This document shows, piece after piece, positions 1 to 8,135 of a stretch of 31,295 nucleotides of DNA. The DNA lies in assembly GCA_964630665.1 (NCBI GenBank), contig CAZVVN010000036.1:1-31295 (forward strand), given 5' to 3'. A program made the translations under genes and the position numbers. The notes under the pieces were generated by a model, which saw nothing but the letters and a program-made list of their open reading frames with translations, had not been told where the DNA came from and searched no databases. Within the stretch, counting starts at the first letter, position 1. Every line of letters begins with the position of its first letter. The stretch comes from UBA9619 sp964630665. Lineage in GTDB: Bacteria; Pseudomonadota; Gammaproteobacteria; Arenicellales; UBA868.

Positions 1-1179
1 CACGTAGATCCGGCAGGGGCGCTGGCGGCGGCCCGGGATTCGGACCGGCGGTATGCCAAAGGCTCCCCGGCAGGTCCGCTGGACGGACTGCCGCTGGTCG
101 TCAAGGACAACATCGAGGTGGCGGGCCTACCGGTTACCAACGGCATGGCGGTTGTGCATCAGTCGGTTTGCAATGCCGTTGTGGCTGCTCGTCTCCGCAC
201 GGGTGGAGCCGTGTTACTCGGCAAGGCCAATATGGATGAAGCCGCTCTTGGTGCCGACGGGGCAAATCCTCATCACGGCCGCGTTGAGAACCCTGGGCAG
301 AAGGGATTTTCCGTCGGCGGTTCCAGCGGCGGCTCGGCCGCGGCGGTCGCCGCTCGGTTTTGCTCAGCGGCGCTGGGTACCGACACGCTGGGTTCGGTCC
401 GGCTACCTGCAGCCTACTGCGGTCTGACCGGATTCAAGCCGACCCATGGCCTGATTCCGGCGACTGGAGTGGTGGCGCTGTTGCCCGGGTTTGACGCGGT
501 GGGACCGATCGCCCGCTCTGTCGCCGACGTTATCCACCTGATGAGCGGTCTTGTCGACTGGCAGATGCCACTGGAAAAGCAGGTCGAGGAGCCCTTCTCC
601 TGGGGTGTGCCGGCCGAGCTTGAAAAGCAACCGATGATGCCGGTTGTTCGCGAGGTATTCGAGCAGACCGTGTCACGGCTGGCCGGGGCTTTTCCTTTCC
701 GCGTACCGGTCCATCTCCCGAGTTGGGCCCCCGGACCAGCCCGGCGGGCAGGGCTGCTACTGGCAGAACATGGCGCGGCCCAGCACTGGCCCCAATGGCT
801 GCAGACAGCAGGTGGCGCTGCGTCCGAGCATCTGCAGTCAATGCTGGAATTCGGCCGGTGCGCCACGCCCGATCGCCTGCAGGTGGCGCGCGAACGCGTC
901 CAACAGCCGGCACAGGATCTGCGCGGCGCTTTTCAAGAAATCGATATTCTTATACTGCCTACGACACCACAAACCACCTTTGCGGTCGACGAACCGGCAC
1001 CGTCCAGTCAGGCTGACTACACGGCGCTTGCCAATTTCGGCGGTTGTCCCGCGATATCCTTGCCCTGCCCGGTAGTGGCTGATCAGCAACCGGTGGGCCT
1101 GCAGTTGATCGGTGCGCCGGGTAGCGACCAGCGGCTGCTGGATTGGGCGAGGATGATTGAGCAATGTCTTGTCCAGTGA
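1..1179 (+). CDS. Amidase-signature hydrolase, 5' end outside the window
   Basis: Amidase-signature enzymes hydrolyse C-N amide bonds with a Ser-cisSer-Lys triad in the cytoplasm. The frame is open from the first base, so the N-terminus lies upstream; 392 codons are present and I estimate 30-50 are missing. In window codons the triad is visible: Lys35 in LVVKDN, cis-Ser about 108 in GGSSGGS, and the nucleophile Ser132 in GTDTLGSVRLPA, with the usual 24-residue spacing. The usual DTGGS is DTLGS here, with Leu in place of the first Gly. The conserved GLTGFKPTHG follows. It stops 121 bp before the cupin gene and probably shares its transcript. The substrate is unknown. It could be an AtzE/AtzF-like, mandelamide-type or other amidase; a GatA role is unlikely because no gatB or gatC is beside it. 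Confidence 0.9.
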   Translation, partial: HVDPAGALAAARDSDRRYAKGSPAGPLDGLPLVVKDNIEVAGLPVTNGMAVVHQSVCNAVVAARLRTGGAVLLGKANMDEAALGADGANPHHGRVENPGQKGFSVGGSSGGSAAAVAARFCSAALGTDTLGSVRLPAAYCGLTGFKPTHGLIPATGVVALLPGFDAVGPIARSVADVIHLMSGLVDWQMPLEKQVEEPFSWGVPAELEKQPMMPVVREVFEQTVSRLAGAFPFRVPVHLPSWAPGPARRAGLLLAEHGAAQHWPQWLQTAGGAASEHLQSMLEFGRCATPDRLQVARERVQQPAQDLRGAFQEIDILILPTTPQTTFAVDEPAPSSQADYTALANFGGCPAISLPCPVVADQQPVGLQLIGAPGSDQRLLDWARMIEQCLVQ

Positions 1180-1300
1180 CGCACCGACCAGCCGGTTTCA
1201 GATGCGAATCAATCGACATCCACGGCCGATCCGCCGACCCCACTTACCGATTCTGATAGACTGCAATCTGGCGAATCGCCGGGAGTGTGGGAGCAAAGCG

Positions 1301-2227
1301 ATGGCATCAAGCCCGTCTGAAAAGAAACTTGTCCTCGAAGGTGCGTCAACAGCTTACAGCCGCAGGGCCCGCTACCACAGCAGCGAAAACAACTTTGAAT
1401 TCTCCTGGCCGGCGGTTCCGGTCCACCAGTTTGTTGTCGAGCGTGATCGGGCACTCGATCCGGCCGGGCCCACGGGGCTGATCGCGCTCGATCTTGGTCG
1501 TGAGCTTGGTGTCGGCTACCCTGCGACCACGCCCACCTTGTTGATGCGCTACGCCAGGATCAGGCCTGGCGAGGTGCTGACAAGCGCATTTCAGGCCTCG
1601 GGGACGGTGTACTACGTCATCAGGGGGCGTGGTGAGTCCGCGACGGATAATGATCGCATCGAGTGGAGTACGGGAGACCTGTTCTGTTTCCCGGGTGGGC
1701 AGGACACCCGTCACCAGGCGAAAGACGATGACTGCCTGCTTTTTCTCGCCACCAATGAGCCACTGCTCAGCATTGACCGACTTGACCCGCCGGCACCTGA
1801 GCGGGCGGTCGTCGCGCCGGTTCACTGGCCAGCTGCCGAAATCGCGCGGCAGTTCGAGACGGTGTTAAAGCGCCCGATCACTCCCAACACGTCCGGTCAC
1901 GCGGTACTATTTTCCAGTGAGGCTTTAAGCGGCAGTACTAATGTGCTGTCGACGGTGAATTGTGCGATCAATACGCTTGAAAGCGGCAAAGACCAGCGTC
2001 CCCATCGACACAATGGTGTTGCGGTGACGCTGTGTATCCAAGGGCAGGGCGTTTATTCGATGATTGGCGACCAACGGGTCGACTGGACCCACGATGCTGT
2101 TCAGATCACGCCCCCGGCCGAACTCCACTCGCACCACAATCGTGGGCCACAGCGAATGGAATGCCTGATCTTTCAGGACGAGGCGCTGCACTACTACACG
2201 CGGACACCCGGATTCAGCTGGAACTGA
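1301..2227 (+). CDS. Bicupin protein, gentisate 1,2-dioxygenase-like
   Basis: A 308-residue protein with two cupin barrels, the layout of gentisate and related ring-cleaving dioxygenases. The N-terminal cupin (about 83-148) has the barrel pattern but no obvious HxH metal motif. The C-terminal cupin (about 220-298) has PHRHNG (His235, His237), the glycine-rich turn IQGQGVYS and LHSHHN (His276, His278, His279), so metal probably binds there. The frame is open back to an ATG at 1157 inside the amidase gene, but ATG 1301 is preferred because GGAG lies 8 bases before it and the codons upstream are not cupin-like. An MFS transporter follows after 13 bp. Whether it is a dioxygenase or a non-catalytic cupin is undecided. 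Confidence 0.82.
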   Translation: MASSPSEKKLVLEGASTAYSRRARYHSSENNFEFSWPAVPVHQFVVERDRALDPAGPTGLIALDLGRELGVGYPATTPTLLMRYARIRPGEVLTSAFQASGTVYYVIRGRGESATDNDRIEWSTGDLFCFPGGQDTRHQAKDDDCLLFLATNEPLLSIDRLDPPAPERAVVAPVHWPAAEIARQFETVLKRPITPNTSGHAVLFSSEALSGSTNVLSTVNCAINTLESGKDQRPHRHNGVAVTLCIQGQGVYSMIGDQRVDWTHDAVQITPPAELHSHHNRGPQRMECLIFQDEALHYYTRTPGFSWN

Positions 2228-2240
2228 TCAGGTCTTAAAG

Positions 2241-3467
2241 GTGAGTGCCGCTGTTTTTTCCCTGCGCCGGGACGCCCAGATCATGGGCCTGGTCGGACTG
2301 GCTCACGCATCCAGTCATTTTTTTCACCTGGTGCTACCTCCGTTGTTCCCAATTCTGAAGTCCGAGTTCGGCGTAAGTTACGCGCAACTCGGTCTGTTGC
2401 CTGCTTTGTTCTTTGCAGCGTCCGGCGTCATGCAGATCGTCTGCGGTTTTCTGGTCGATCATTTCGGTGCCCGGCGCGTGCTGCTGAGCGGCCTGGCACT
2501 GGTTTCCATGAGCATACTGCTGTCCGGATTCGTGTCCGAGTTCTGGATGTTCATTCCGCTCGCCATCATCGGCGGGGTCGGCAACAGTGTATTCCATCCC
2601 GCTGATCTGGCGATCCTAACCGCCAAGGTCAGCGGGCCCAGGCTCGGCCGGGCATACGGAACCCACGCCCTGTCGGGCAACATCGGCTGGGCGCTGGCAC
2701 CGGTGTTTGTCATGACCGTCGTCCAGTTCAGTGACTGGCGAACGGCGCTCGTCCTGTCGGGATTTGTTGGCCTGGTGGTGTTACTCGTGCTGATTGTGAC
2801 GGGCCCTGAACTGACCGACTCCGGGCAGAGCCCCGCGAAGACAAAAGCCGAGCGTTCCAGCGACGCCATTCGGGAGAACATCCGCCTGCTGCTGTCGCCC
2901 ACGGTTTTTTCGTGTTTTCTGTACTTCACGTTTCTTTCCACGGCTCTGATCGGTATTCAGACCTTTGGCGTCACGGCGATGGTGCAGATCTATACGGTGC
3001 CATGGGAGTTGGCGACAACCGGGCTCACCGTGTTCCTGATTGCCTCGGGAATTGGTGTGATCTGTGGTGGATTCGCAGCCGACTGGACTGATCGCCATGA
3101 CCTGATCACCATATCCGGAATGATGCTAGGCGCTTTGGTTTTTCTGGCCGTCGGTTCGGGTGAAATCTCCACGGGGATCCTGATTCCAGGCCTGGCGGTC
3201 GCGGGTTTCGCGTCCGGCACGACGACTCCGTCTCGCGACATGCTGGTCCGCAAGTCCACGCCGCGGGGTGCCTCCGGCAGGGTCTTTGGATTTGTCTATT
3301 CCGGACTTGATTTAGGATCCTGCCTGATCCCGTTGGTGCTCGGCTGGGTCCTGGATCGTGGCACACCGAACATTGTGTTCTATATTATTGCGTCAATGCT
3401 GATGCTGACCGTACTGACTGTGTTCAGAGTCAGGCGCTTTGCATCGCAGCCGGGTTACACTGCCTGA
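2241..3467 (+). CDS. MFS transporter, fosmidomycin-resistance (Fsr)-like
   Basis: A 408-residue inner-membrane transporter with about 12 hydrophobic segments. The N-terminus (about 19-56: HASSHFFH, LPPLFPILK, FGVSYAQLGLL) strongly resembles the Fsr branch of the major facilitator superfamily. MFS motif A is GFLVDHFGARR at about 69-79, with a weaker counterpart GGFAADWTDRHD in the second half. The start is taken as GTG 2241, with a weak AGG 8 bases upstream; ATG 2283 is the alternative and would remove 14 residues. It sits 13 bp after the bicupin and 44 bp before the aminotransferase, so it may import or export the compound those enzymes act on. Fsr-branch proteins transport varied substrates, so no drug-resistance role is claimed. 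Confidence 0.88.
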   Translation: MSAAVFSLRRDAQIMGLVGLAHASSHFFHLVLPPLFPILKSEFGVSYAQLGLLPALFFAASGVMQIVCGFLVDHFGARRVLLSGLALVSMSILLSGFVSEFWMFIPLAIIGGVGNSVFHPADLAILTAKVSGPRLGRAYGTHALSGNIGWALAPVFVMTVVQFSDWRTALVLSGFVGLVVLLVLIVTGPELTDSGQSPAKTKAERSSDAIRENIRLLLSPTVFSCFLYFTFLSTALIGIQTFGVTAMVQIYTVPWELATTGLTVFLIASGIGVICGGFAADWTDRHDLITISGMMLGALVFLAVGSGEISTGILIPGLAVAGFASGTTTPSRDMLVRKSTPRGASGRVFGFVYSGLDLGSCLIPLVLGWVLDRGTPNIVFYIIASMLMLTVLTVFRVRRFASQPGYTA

Positions 3468-3511
3468 TTCGACCGCAGCGCAGCTTCTGCCAATTGACCT
3501 GAGGTGATGTT

Positions 3512-4624
3512 ATGACCCACTACCGGCTCACAGACCTGGTGAAGTCATTGCCTGCAACGGTCCCGTTCGTAGGTCCGGAAACTCAGGAGCGCAACCGTGG
3601 CGGGACGTTTCGGGCCCGGATCGGCGCAAACGAGAACGTCTTTGGCCCGTCTCCTGCAGTAGCCGAAGCGATCGCCCAAGCCGCCGCTGGCGCCTGGATG
3701 TACGGTGATCCCGAGAACCATGTGCTTCGTCACGCCATTGCTGAACACCATGGCGTCGCGCCGGATAATGTCATGACCGGGGAGGGGATCGACGGTCTTC
3801 TGGGCTACGTTGTACGGATGTTGGTCGAGCCGGGCGACCGGGTCGTCACCTCAACGGGCGCTTATCCGACTTTCAACTACCACGTCGTTGGTTACGATGG
3901 GGCGCTTGTTACGGTGCCGTACCGGGATGACTGTGAAGATGTGGAGGCGCTGTTGGAGGCTGCTGCTGCCCAGCAGGCCAAGCTGATCTATCTTGCCAAT
4001 CCCGACAACCCGATGGGCACTTGGTGGTCTGCCGAGGCGATCAATGAGATGATCGCCCGGGTGCCTGAAGGGACCCTGCTGTTGCTCGATGAGGCTTATG
4101 GAGAATTTACCGAACCCGGTACTTTGCCGGAGATCGATGTCTCCAGTGACAGTGTTCTCCGTTTCAGAACGTTCTCGAAGGCCTATGGGCTCGCTGGAAT
4201 CCGTGTCGGCTACGTGATGGGTAAAAGCGCTCTGGTTGGAGAGTTCAATAAGGTTCGTAATCACTTCGGGGTCGGTCGGGTCGCCCAGGCCGCTGCTTTG
4301 GCTGCCCTGGAGGATCAGGATCATCTGGCGTTGGTTATCGACCAGGTCAAAAGGGCGCGCGCGAGGATCACTGAGATCGCGCTGGAAAACGGTCTGGCCT
4401 CGCTGGCATCGGCCACCAACTTTGTCACGATTGACTGCGGTCGTGACGGGGACTTTGCGGTTGCGGTGCTGGAGCGGCTCGTCCAGGAAGGCATCTTCGT
4501 GCGGATGCCCGGAGTGGCACCGCTCAACCGTTGTATCCGCGTGACAGCGGGATTGGATCACGAACTCGATGCCTTTGCCGAAGCACTGCCGGTGGTGCTT
4601 TCCGAAGTCGCTGCCCGGCGCTGA
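3512..4624 (+). CDS. PLP-dependent aminotransferase, HisC-like (fold type I)
   Basis: A 370-residue class I/II aminotransferase close in layout to histidinol-phosphate aminotransferase. Visible PLP-site elements are ANENVFGPSP near 39, NPDNPMGT (Asn163-Thr170), LLDEAYGEF with Asp193 and Tyr196, and FRTFSKAYGLAGIRVGY with the Schiff-base Lys223. The C-terminal IRVTAG probably carries the carboxylate-binding Arg. GAGGTGAT just upstream of ATG 3512 is a good ribosome binding site. There are no other histidine genes nearby, so a catabolic or specialised role with the preceding amidase, cupin and MFS genes is more likely than histidine synthesis; this is an inference from context. It converges with the TauE-like gene, 51 bp apart. 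Confidence 0.9.
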   Translation: MTHYRLTDLVKSLPATVPFVGPETQERNRGGTFRARIGANENVFGPSPAVAEAIAQAAAGAWMYGDPENHVLRHAIAEHHGVAPDNVMTGEGIDGLLGYVVRMLVEPGDRVVTSTGAYPTFNYHVVGYDGALVTVPYRDDCEDVEALLEAAAAQQAKLIYLANPDNPMGTWWSAEAINEMIARVPEGTLLLLDEAYGEFTEPGTLPEIDVSSDSVLRFRTFSKAYGLAGIRVGYVMGKSALVGEFNKVRNHFGVGRVAQAAALAALEDQDHLALVIDQVKRARARITEIALENGLASLASATNFVTIDCGRDGDFAVAVLERLVQEGIFVRMPGVAPLNRCIRVTAGLDHELDAFAEALPVVLSEVAARR

Positions 4625-4675
4625 GCGGTGTGATCCAAGATCTAAGGGCAGCGATTCCACAGCCGGCAGTCGGCA

Positions 4676-5416
4676 TCAAAAACTCAACCGAGCGACGAGT
4701 CCCACGCCCATGACTATCAGCAGGATCAGCACTGACCGTCGGAACCAGTCTGCCGGCAGCCAGCGCCGGATCCAGCTGCCGAACTTGATGCCGGTCATAA
4801 CAGCTAAAAGACCGATCGCGGCACCTTGGATCGAGGTTAAGGTAACCAGACCCAGATGGGTGAGCCCCAGCGCCAGGACGAGGCTGGAGAGGGTGAACGA
4901 GATGTTGATCGCCTGGATAAACTGATCGCGCGACAGCGGCATGGACAGCAGAAACGGCAGCACCGGCAAGACCTGGGAGCCGGTGAAGCCATTAATCAGC
5001 CCAGTTGTAAAGCCGACGGGCATCTCGAGGCGCCTGGCATACCGGGCCGGGAGTTGCAGGCCGGGTTGCGCGAGGGCGACCCCGCAGTAGAGGATCAGCA
5101 CCAGGCCGAGTGCCGCGGATGAGACCCGCGGGTCGAGCCAGTTGAGCAGCGCCAGCCCCAGAATGATTCCTGGCGGTGCAGAGATGTACAACCAACGGAA
5201 TCGGGACAGCGTCGCACGGAAGTGCCCAGCGTCGTGCATCACGATGAGGTTGCTGGCGACCGATGGGATGATCAGCATCGGCAGCGTCACCTTGATGCCG
5301 AGGGCATAGACCAGGAACGGCATCGCGGTCGTCGAGAAGCCCAGGCCGGTCACTCCTTTGACGAACGCCGCAAAGAAAAATGCGCCGGTCACAATAAGAA
5401 TATCTGTAGTTTCCAA
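4676..5416 (-). CDS. TauE/SafE-family membrane permease
   Basis: A 246-residue, strongly hydrophobic protein with roughly seven or eight membrane segments. The N-terminal repeat contains FVKGVTGLGFSTTAMPFLV and the second repeat contains GLINGFTGSQVLPVLPFLL, the paired motifs of the TauE/SafE (former DUF81) family, whose known members export sulfite, sulfoacetate or other organic anions. The start is TTG 5416; GGAAAGG lies about 9 bases upstream and no better start is available. It is divergent from the DUF885 gene across an 80 bp gap. Its substrate is unknown; a link to the TauD-like protein at 10.9 kb is possible, but nothing in the sequence proves it. Confidence 0.85.
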   Translation of the reverse strand: METTDILIVTGAFFFAAFVKGVTGLGFSTTAMPFLVYALGIKVTLPMLIIPSVASNLIVMHDAGHFRATLSRFRWLYISAPPGIILGLALLNWLDPRVSSAALGLVLILYCGVALAQPGLQLPARYARRLEMPVGFTTGLINGFTGSQVLPVLPFLLSMPLSRDQFIQAINISFTLSSLVLALGLTHLGLVTLTSIQGAAIGLLAVMTGIKFGSWIRRWLPADWFRRSVLILLIVMGVGLVARLSF

Positions 5417-5496
5417 GGGTTCGTGCCTTTCCGGGTGACTGGTATCGGAGTACGATCTCGATCAGGCCTGAACGCCAGGAACGCATTCGGACTGCC

Positions 5497-7191
5497 ATGA
5501 GTTTAAGCGAAAGTTCAATGGATGATCACACGGTATTTAGCTTATCGGACCGGTTCGTGAAGCGGCTCGCGGCGCATCAGCCGATACTGGCGACCCAGAT
5601 GGGTGTCGCCGGTCATGACGCTGTGTGGGGAAAGCACGATCCGGAGAGCTGGCAGGACCTCAAGGCGCTGCTTCGAGAGGTGCGCAGTGAGCTTGTCTGT
5701 CTGCCACCGTCAGACCGGTACTGGGAGCGACTCGGCCGGCGCGTGCTGGATGACTACCTTGCGGTTCGGTTGGAGCACATCGAGAGAGGAGAGCCGCTCC
5801 GCGACCTGAACAATATCGCCTCACCGCTGCAGGCCTTCCGCGAAACATTCGACCTGATGCCGCGCGCGAGTGACGCTGATTGGCTGGCCATTGCTAAGCG
5901 TCTTGAAAGTATCGGACAAGCGATCGACGGGTATACCGCTTGCCTGACCGCGGGGCGACAGCGGGGTTTACTGGCTGCCAGGCGTCAAGTCAGAGCCTGC
6001 CTTGAACAGTGCCGCGTTCACGCGTCAGATGGCGCATTTTTTGATGCTCTCGTGCAACAGGTGCTCGATACCGGAACGTCGTCGTCGATCCAGCGTCTGG
6101 TCGCCACTGGCGTACAGACTGCAAGGACCGCTTATTCCCGGTTAGGGGATTACCTGCAGAGGGATTATCTGCCCGGGTGCTCTGGCAAGGACGGTGTGGG
6201 TCTGGAACGCTACCGATTCGCCACCCACAGTTTCCTTCTGACCGAGATCGACCACCCTGCGGTCTATCACTGGGGTTGGCAGGAAATCGCCAGACTTAAA
6301 CGGCAGATGGATTCCGTGATCCACAGAATCGAGCCGGGCGGGAGTTTCAGGGAGATCGTTCAGTTGCTCAAGACTGACCCGCGCTACGCTGTGGATTCTC
6401 CAGAGTCGTTCCTGGAACGAATGACTGAAATCCAGCGCGATGCGTTGGAGCGCCTGGATGCCCGGGTTTTCGAGGTGCCTGCGCAGGTTCGAACCGTCGA
6501 AGTGCGCTTTGCTCCGAAGGGCAGCACACTGGGGGCTTACTATGTCCAGCCTTCGGAGGATTTTTCCAGACCCGGGTGTGTCTGGTACGCAAAGCCCGCA
6601 AACGTCACGGCCTTTCCACTTTATGACGAGGTGACGACGGCCTACCATGAGGGTTTCCCCGGACACCATCTGCAGATCGGTGTGCAGCTTTCCCTGGGTG
6701 ACCAGCTGACCCGTGCCCACCGCCTGGCTATCTGGCACGACGGTTATGGGGAGGGATGGGCGCTGTATGCCGAACGCCTGATGGGAGAGCTGGGTTTTCT
6801 TGACCAGCCTGAATACGAGTTCGGTTTGCTCGCGAGCCAGATGATGCGGGCCTGTCGGGTCGTGATCGACATTGGCATGCACCTTGGCCTCGCGATTCCA
6901 CCGGATGCGCCTTTTCAGCCGGGCGCTGGATGGACATTCGAGACAGCAGTGCAACTACTGATCGACTATGGGTTAATGGATGCAGGAAATGCCTGTTCAG
7001 ATGTGACGCGCTACCTGGGCTGGCCGGGTCAGGCGATCTCCTACAAGGTCGGTGAGCAGTTCATTCTGGATCTGCGCGAACAGGCCAAGTGCAAAGAGTG
7101 GTTCACGCTGAAGGAATTTCATCGCCGGATACTGGGTTCGGGCCCGGTGGGGCTCGACCACCTGAAAGAACTGATTCTCGCACAGCCATGA
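5497..7191 (+). CDS. DUF885 family protein, putative zinc hydrolase without signal peptide
   Basis: A 564-residue DUF885-family protein. The family is thought to be metal-dependent hydrolases. The hallmark is TAYHEGFPGHHLQ, with His384, Glu385, His390 and His391, followed by GEGWALYAE (418-426), which fits a zinc site with a further acidic ligand. Many family members are secreted lipoproteins, but here the N-terminus is polar, with no signal peptide, so it should act in the cytoplasm. The start is ATG 5497 or possibly ATG 5518; neither has a strong ribosome binding site. It is divergent from the permease at 4676-5416. A peptidase or ester/amide hydrolase role is inference. Confidence 0.85.
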   Translation: MSLSESSMDDHTVFSLSDRFVKRLAAHQPILATQMGVAGHDAVWGKHDPESWQDLKALLREVRSELVCLPPSDRYWERLGRRVLDDYLAVRLEHIERGEPLRDLNNIASPLQAFRETFDLMPRASDADWLAIAKRLESIGQAIDGYTACLTAGRQRGLLAARRQVRACLEQCRVHASDGAFFDALVQQVLDTGTSSSIQRLVATGVQTARTAYSRLGDYLQRDYLPGCSGKDGVGLERYRFATHSFLLTEIDHPAVYHWGWQEIARLKRQMDSVIHRIEPGGSFREIVQLLKTDPRYAVDSPESFLERMTEIQRDALERLDARVFEVPAQVRTVEVRFAPKGSTLGAYYVQPSEDFSRPGCVWYAKPANVTAFPLYDEVTTAYHEGFPGHHLQIGVQLSLGDQLTRAHRLAIWHDGYGEGWALYAERLMGELGFLDQPEYEFGLLASQMMRACRVVIDIGMHLGLAIPPDAPFQPGAGWTFETAVQLLIDYGLMDAGNACSDVTRYLGWPGQAISYKVGEQFILDLREQAKCKEWFTLKEFHRRILGSGPVGLDHLKELILAQP

Positions 7192-7355
7192 CCCGCAGTT
7201 GGATGACTGGCTGTAGCGGGGACTGTCGTAAGAATCGGTTACACTGACAGCAGTCGATATGCTTGGCAAATGACATCCCGTATGCCGGGGAACGCCCTGT
7301 CCGGAGTTGGTCGAGACCCGCCGGGCCGGGGCGGTGGCTCAGAATGGAGGTACGC

Positions 7356-7655
7356 ATGGTGTTCGAGTTCCTGAAAAAATACCTGTCATCGTCGGACGCT
7401 GAAAAGGATAGCGGCGATCGGACACAGGCCGTCGAACATGAGGGTTACACGATCGTCCCCATGCCCCGAAAAGGGGATGGCGGCTGGAGCACTGAAGGTC
7501 TGATCGAAAGAACAGTCGACGGCGAGGTGGAATCCCGCCACTTCATCCGAGCTGAGACGCACAGTGACAGGGACCAGGCGATCAGTCACTCTGTCCTGAA
7601 AGGCCGGCGGATTCTCGATGAGGAGATGCGTATGGCACGAAACAGGGGCAGTTGA
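7356..7655 (+). CDS. HlyU-like small protein
   Basis: A 99-residue protein whose central part (about 27-90: YTIVPMPRKGDGGW, RHFIRAETHSDRDQA, LKGRRILDEE) matches the pattern of the HlyU family. These are small proteins annotated from a haemolysin activator in Vibrio, though many members have no proven regulatory role. The open frame extends back to 7263, but ATG 7356 is chosen because a GGAGG at 7346-7350 sits 5 bases upstream. It follows the DUF885 gene by 164 bp, so it may have its own promoter, and it converges with the NTF2-like gene, 59 bp apart. I see no helix-turn-helix, so DNA binding is not assumed. Confidence 0.72.
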   Translation: MVFEFLKKYLSSSDAEKDSGDRTQAVEHEGYTIVPMPRKGDGGWSTEGLIERTVDGEVESRHFIRAETHSDRDQAISHSVLKGRRILDEEMRMARNRGS

Positions 7656-7714
7656 TCGCCCGCTGGACGGATTGAATCAGGCGTCGACGCCGTGGAAAAA
7701 TACCCGCCCGGTTG

Positions 7715-8098
7715 CTAGCCAGGACTCAGCAGAGCCGCCATGCACTGCTGGATTTTCTGCATGCCCTTGAGCGGCCGCACCCAGACCTTGAACTCGATGA
7801 TCTGATCGTTCTCATTCCAGCGAATATGATCCACACCGTTGATCTCGATGTCGTCGATAGTCACCTGGAATTCGAGCATCGCCTCGTGGTCACCGATGAT
7901 TTCCCGCTGGTAGGAAAAGCTTTCGTTCAGCAGGACGAGGGCCGCGGCTGAGAGGTATTTGACGACGATCGATTTGCCCACCTGGGGCGTGTGCACTATC
8001 GGCGAATGAAATACCGCATTGTCGGCGATCAATCTATCGAGCAGCCTTGCGTCGCGTGTTCGAACGACCTGATGCCAGGTATCCAGTGCAGTCGTCAT
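7715..8098 (-). CDS. NTF2-like / SnoaL-like fold protein
   Basis: A 127-residue protein with the NTF2-like pattern: an N-terminal helical part (LDTWHQVVRTRDARLLDRLI), then ADNAVFHSPIVHTPQVGK, then alternating strands with IDDIEINGVDHIRWNENDQI and IEFKVWVRPLKGM. Such proteins are small isomerases, hydrolases or accessory subunits. The gene starts 37 bp after the Rieske oxygenase gene on the same strand and is probably co-transcribed with it. It is shorter than the beta subunits of ring-hydroxylating dioxygenases (about 160-180 residues), so I do not call it one, although the fold is shared. An enzyme acting on the oxygenase product is a fair guess. Confidence 0.75.
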   Translation of the reverse strand: MTTALDTWHQVVRTRDARLLDRLIADNAVFHSPIVHTPQVGKSIVVKYLSAAALVLLNESFSYQREIIGDHEAMLEFQVTIDDIEINGVDHIRWNENDQIIEFKVWVRPLKGMQKIQQCMAALLSPG

Positions 8099-8135
8099 CT
8101 CGCGGGTTTTCTCCAGATTCAGCTCAGATCAGGAC

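Noticed and set aside
7680..7691. Palindrome GGCGTCGACGCC as a terminator between convergent genes
   Set aside because: The possible stem is only four GC pairs with a UCGA loop and no T-run follows in either direction; it may be chance.
7715..8098. NTF2-like protein as a dioxygenase beta subunit
   Set aside because: It is shorter than true beta subunits, and the neighbouring Rieske protein belongs to the CntA/GbcA type, which works without one.
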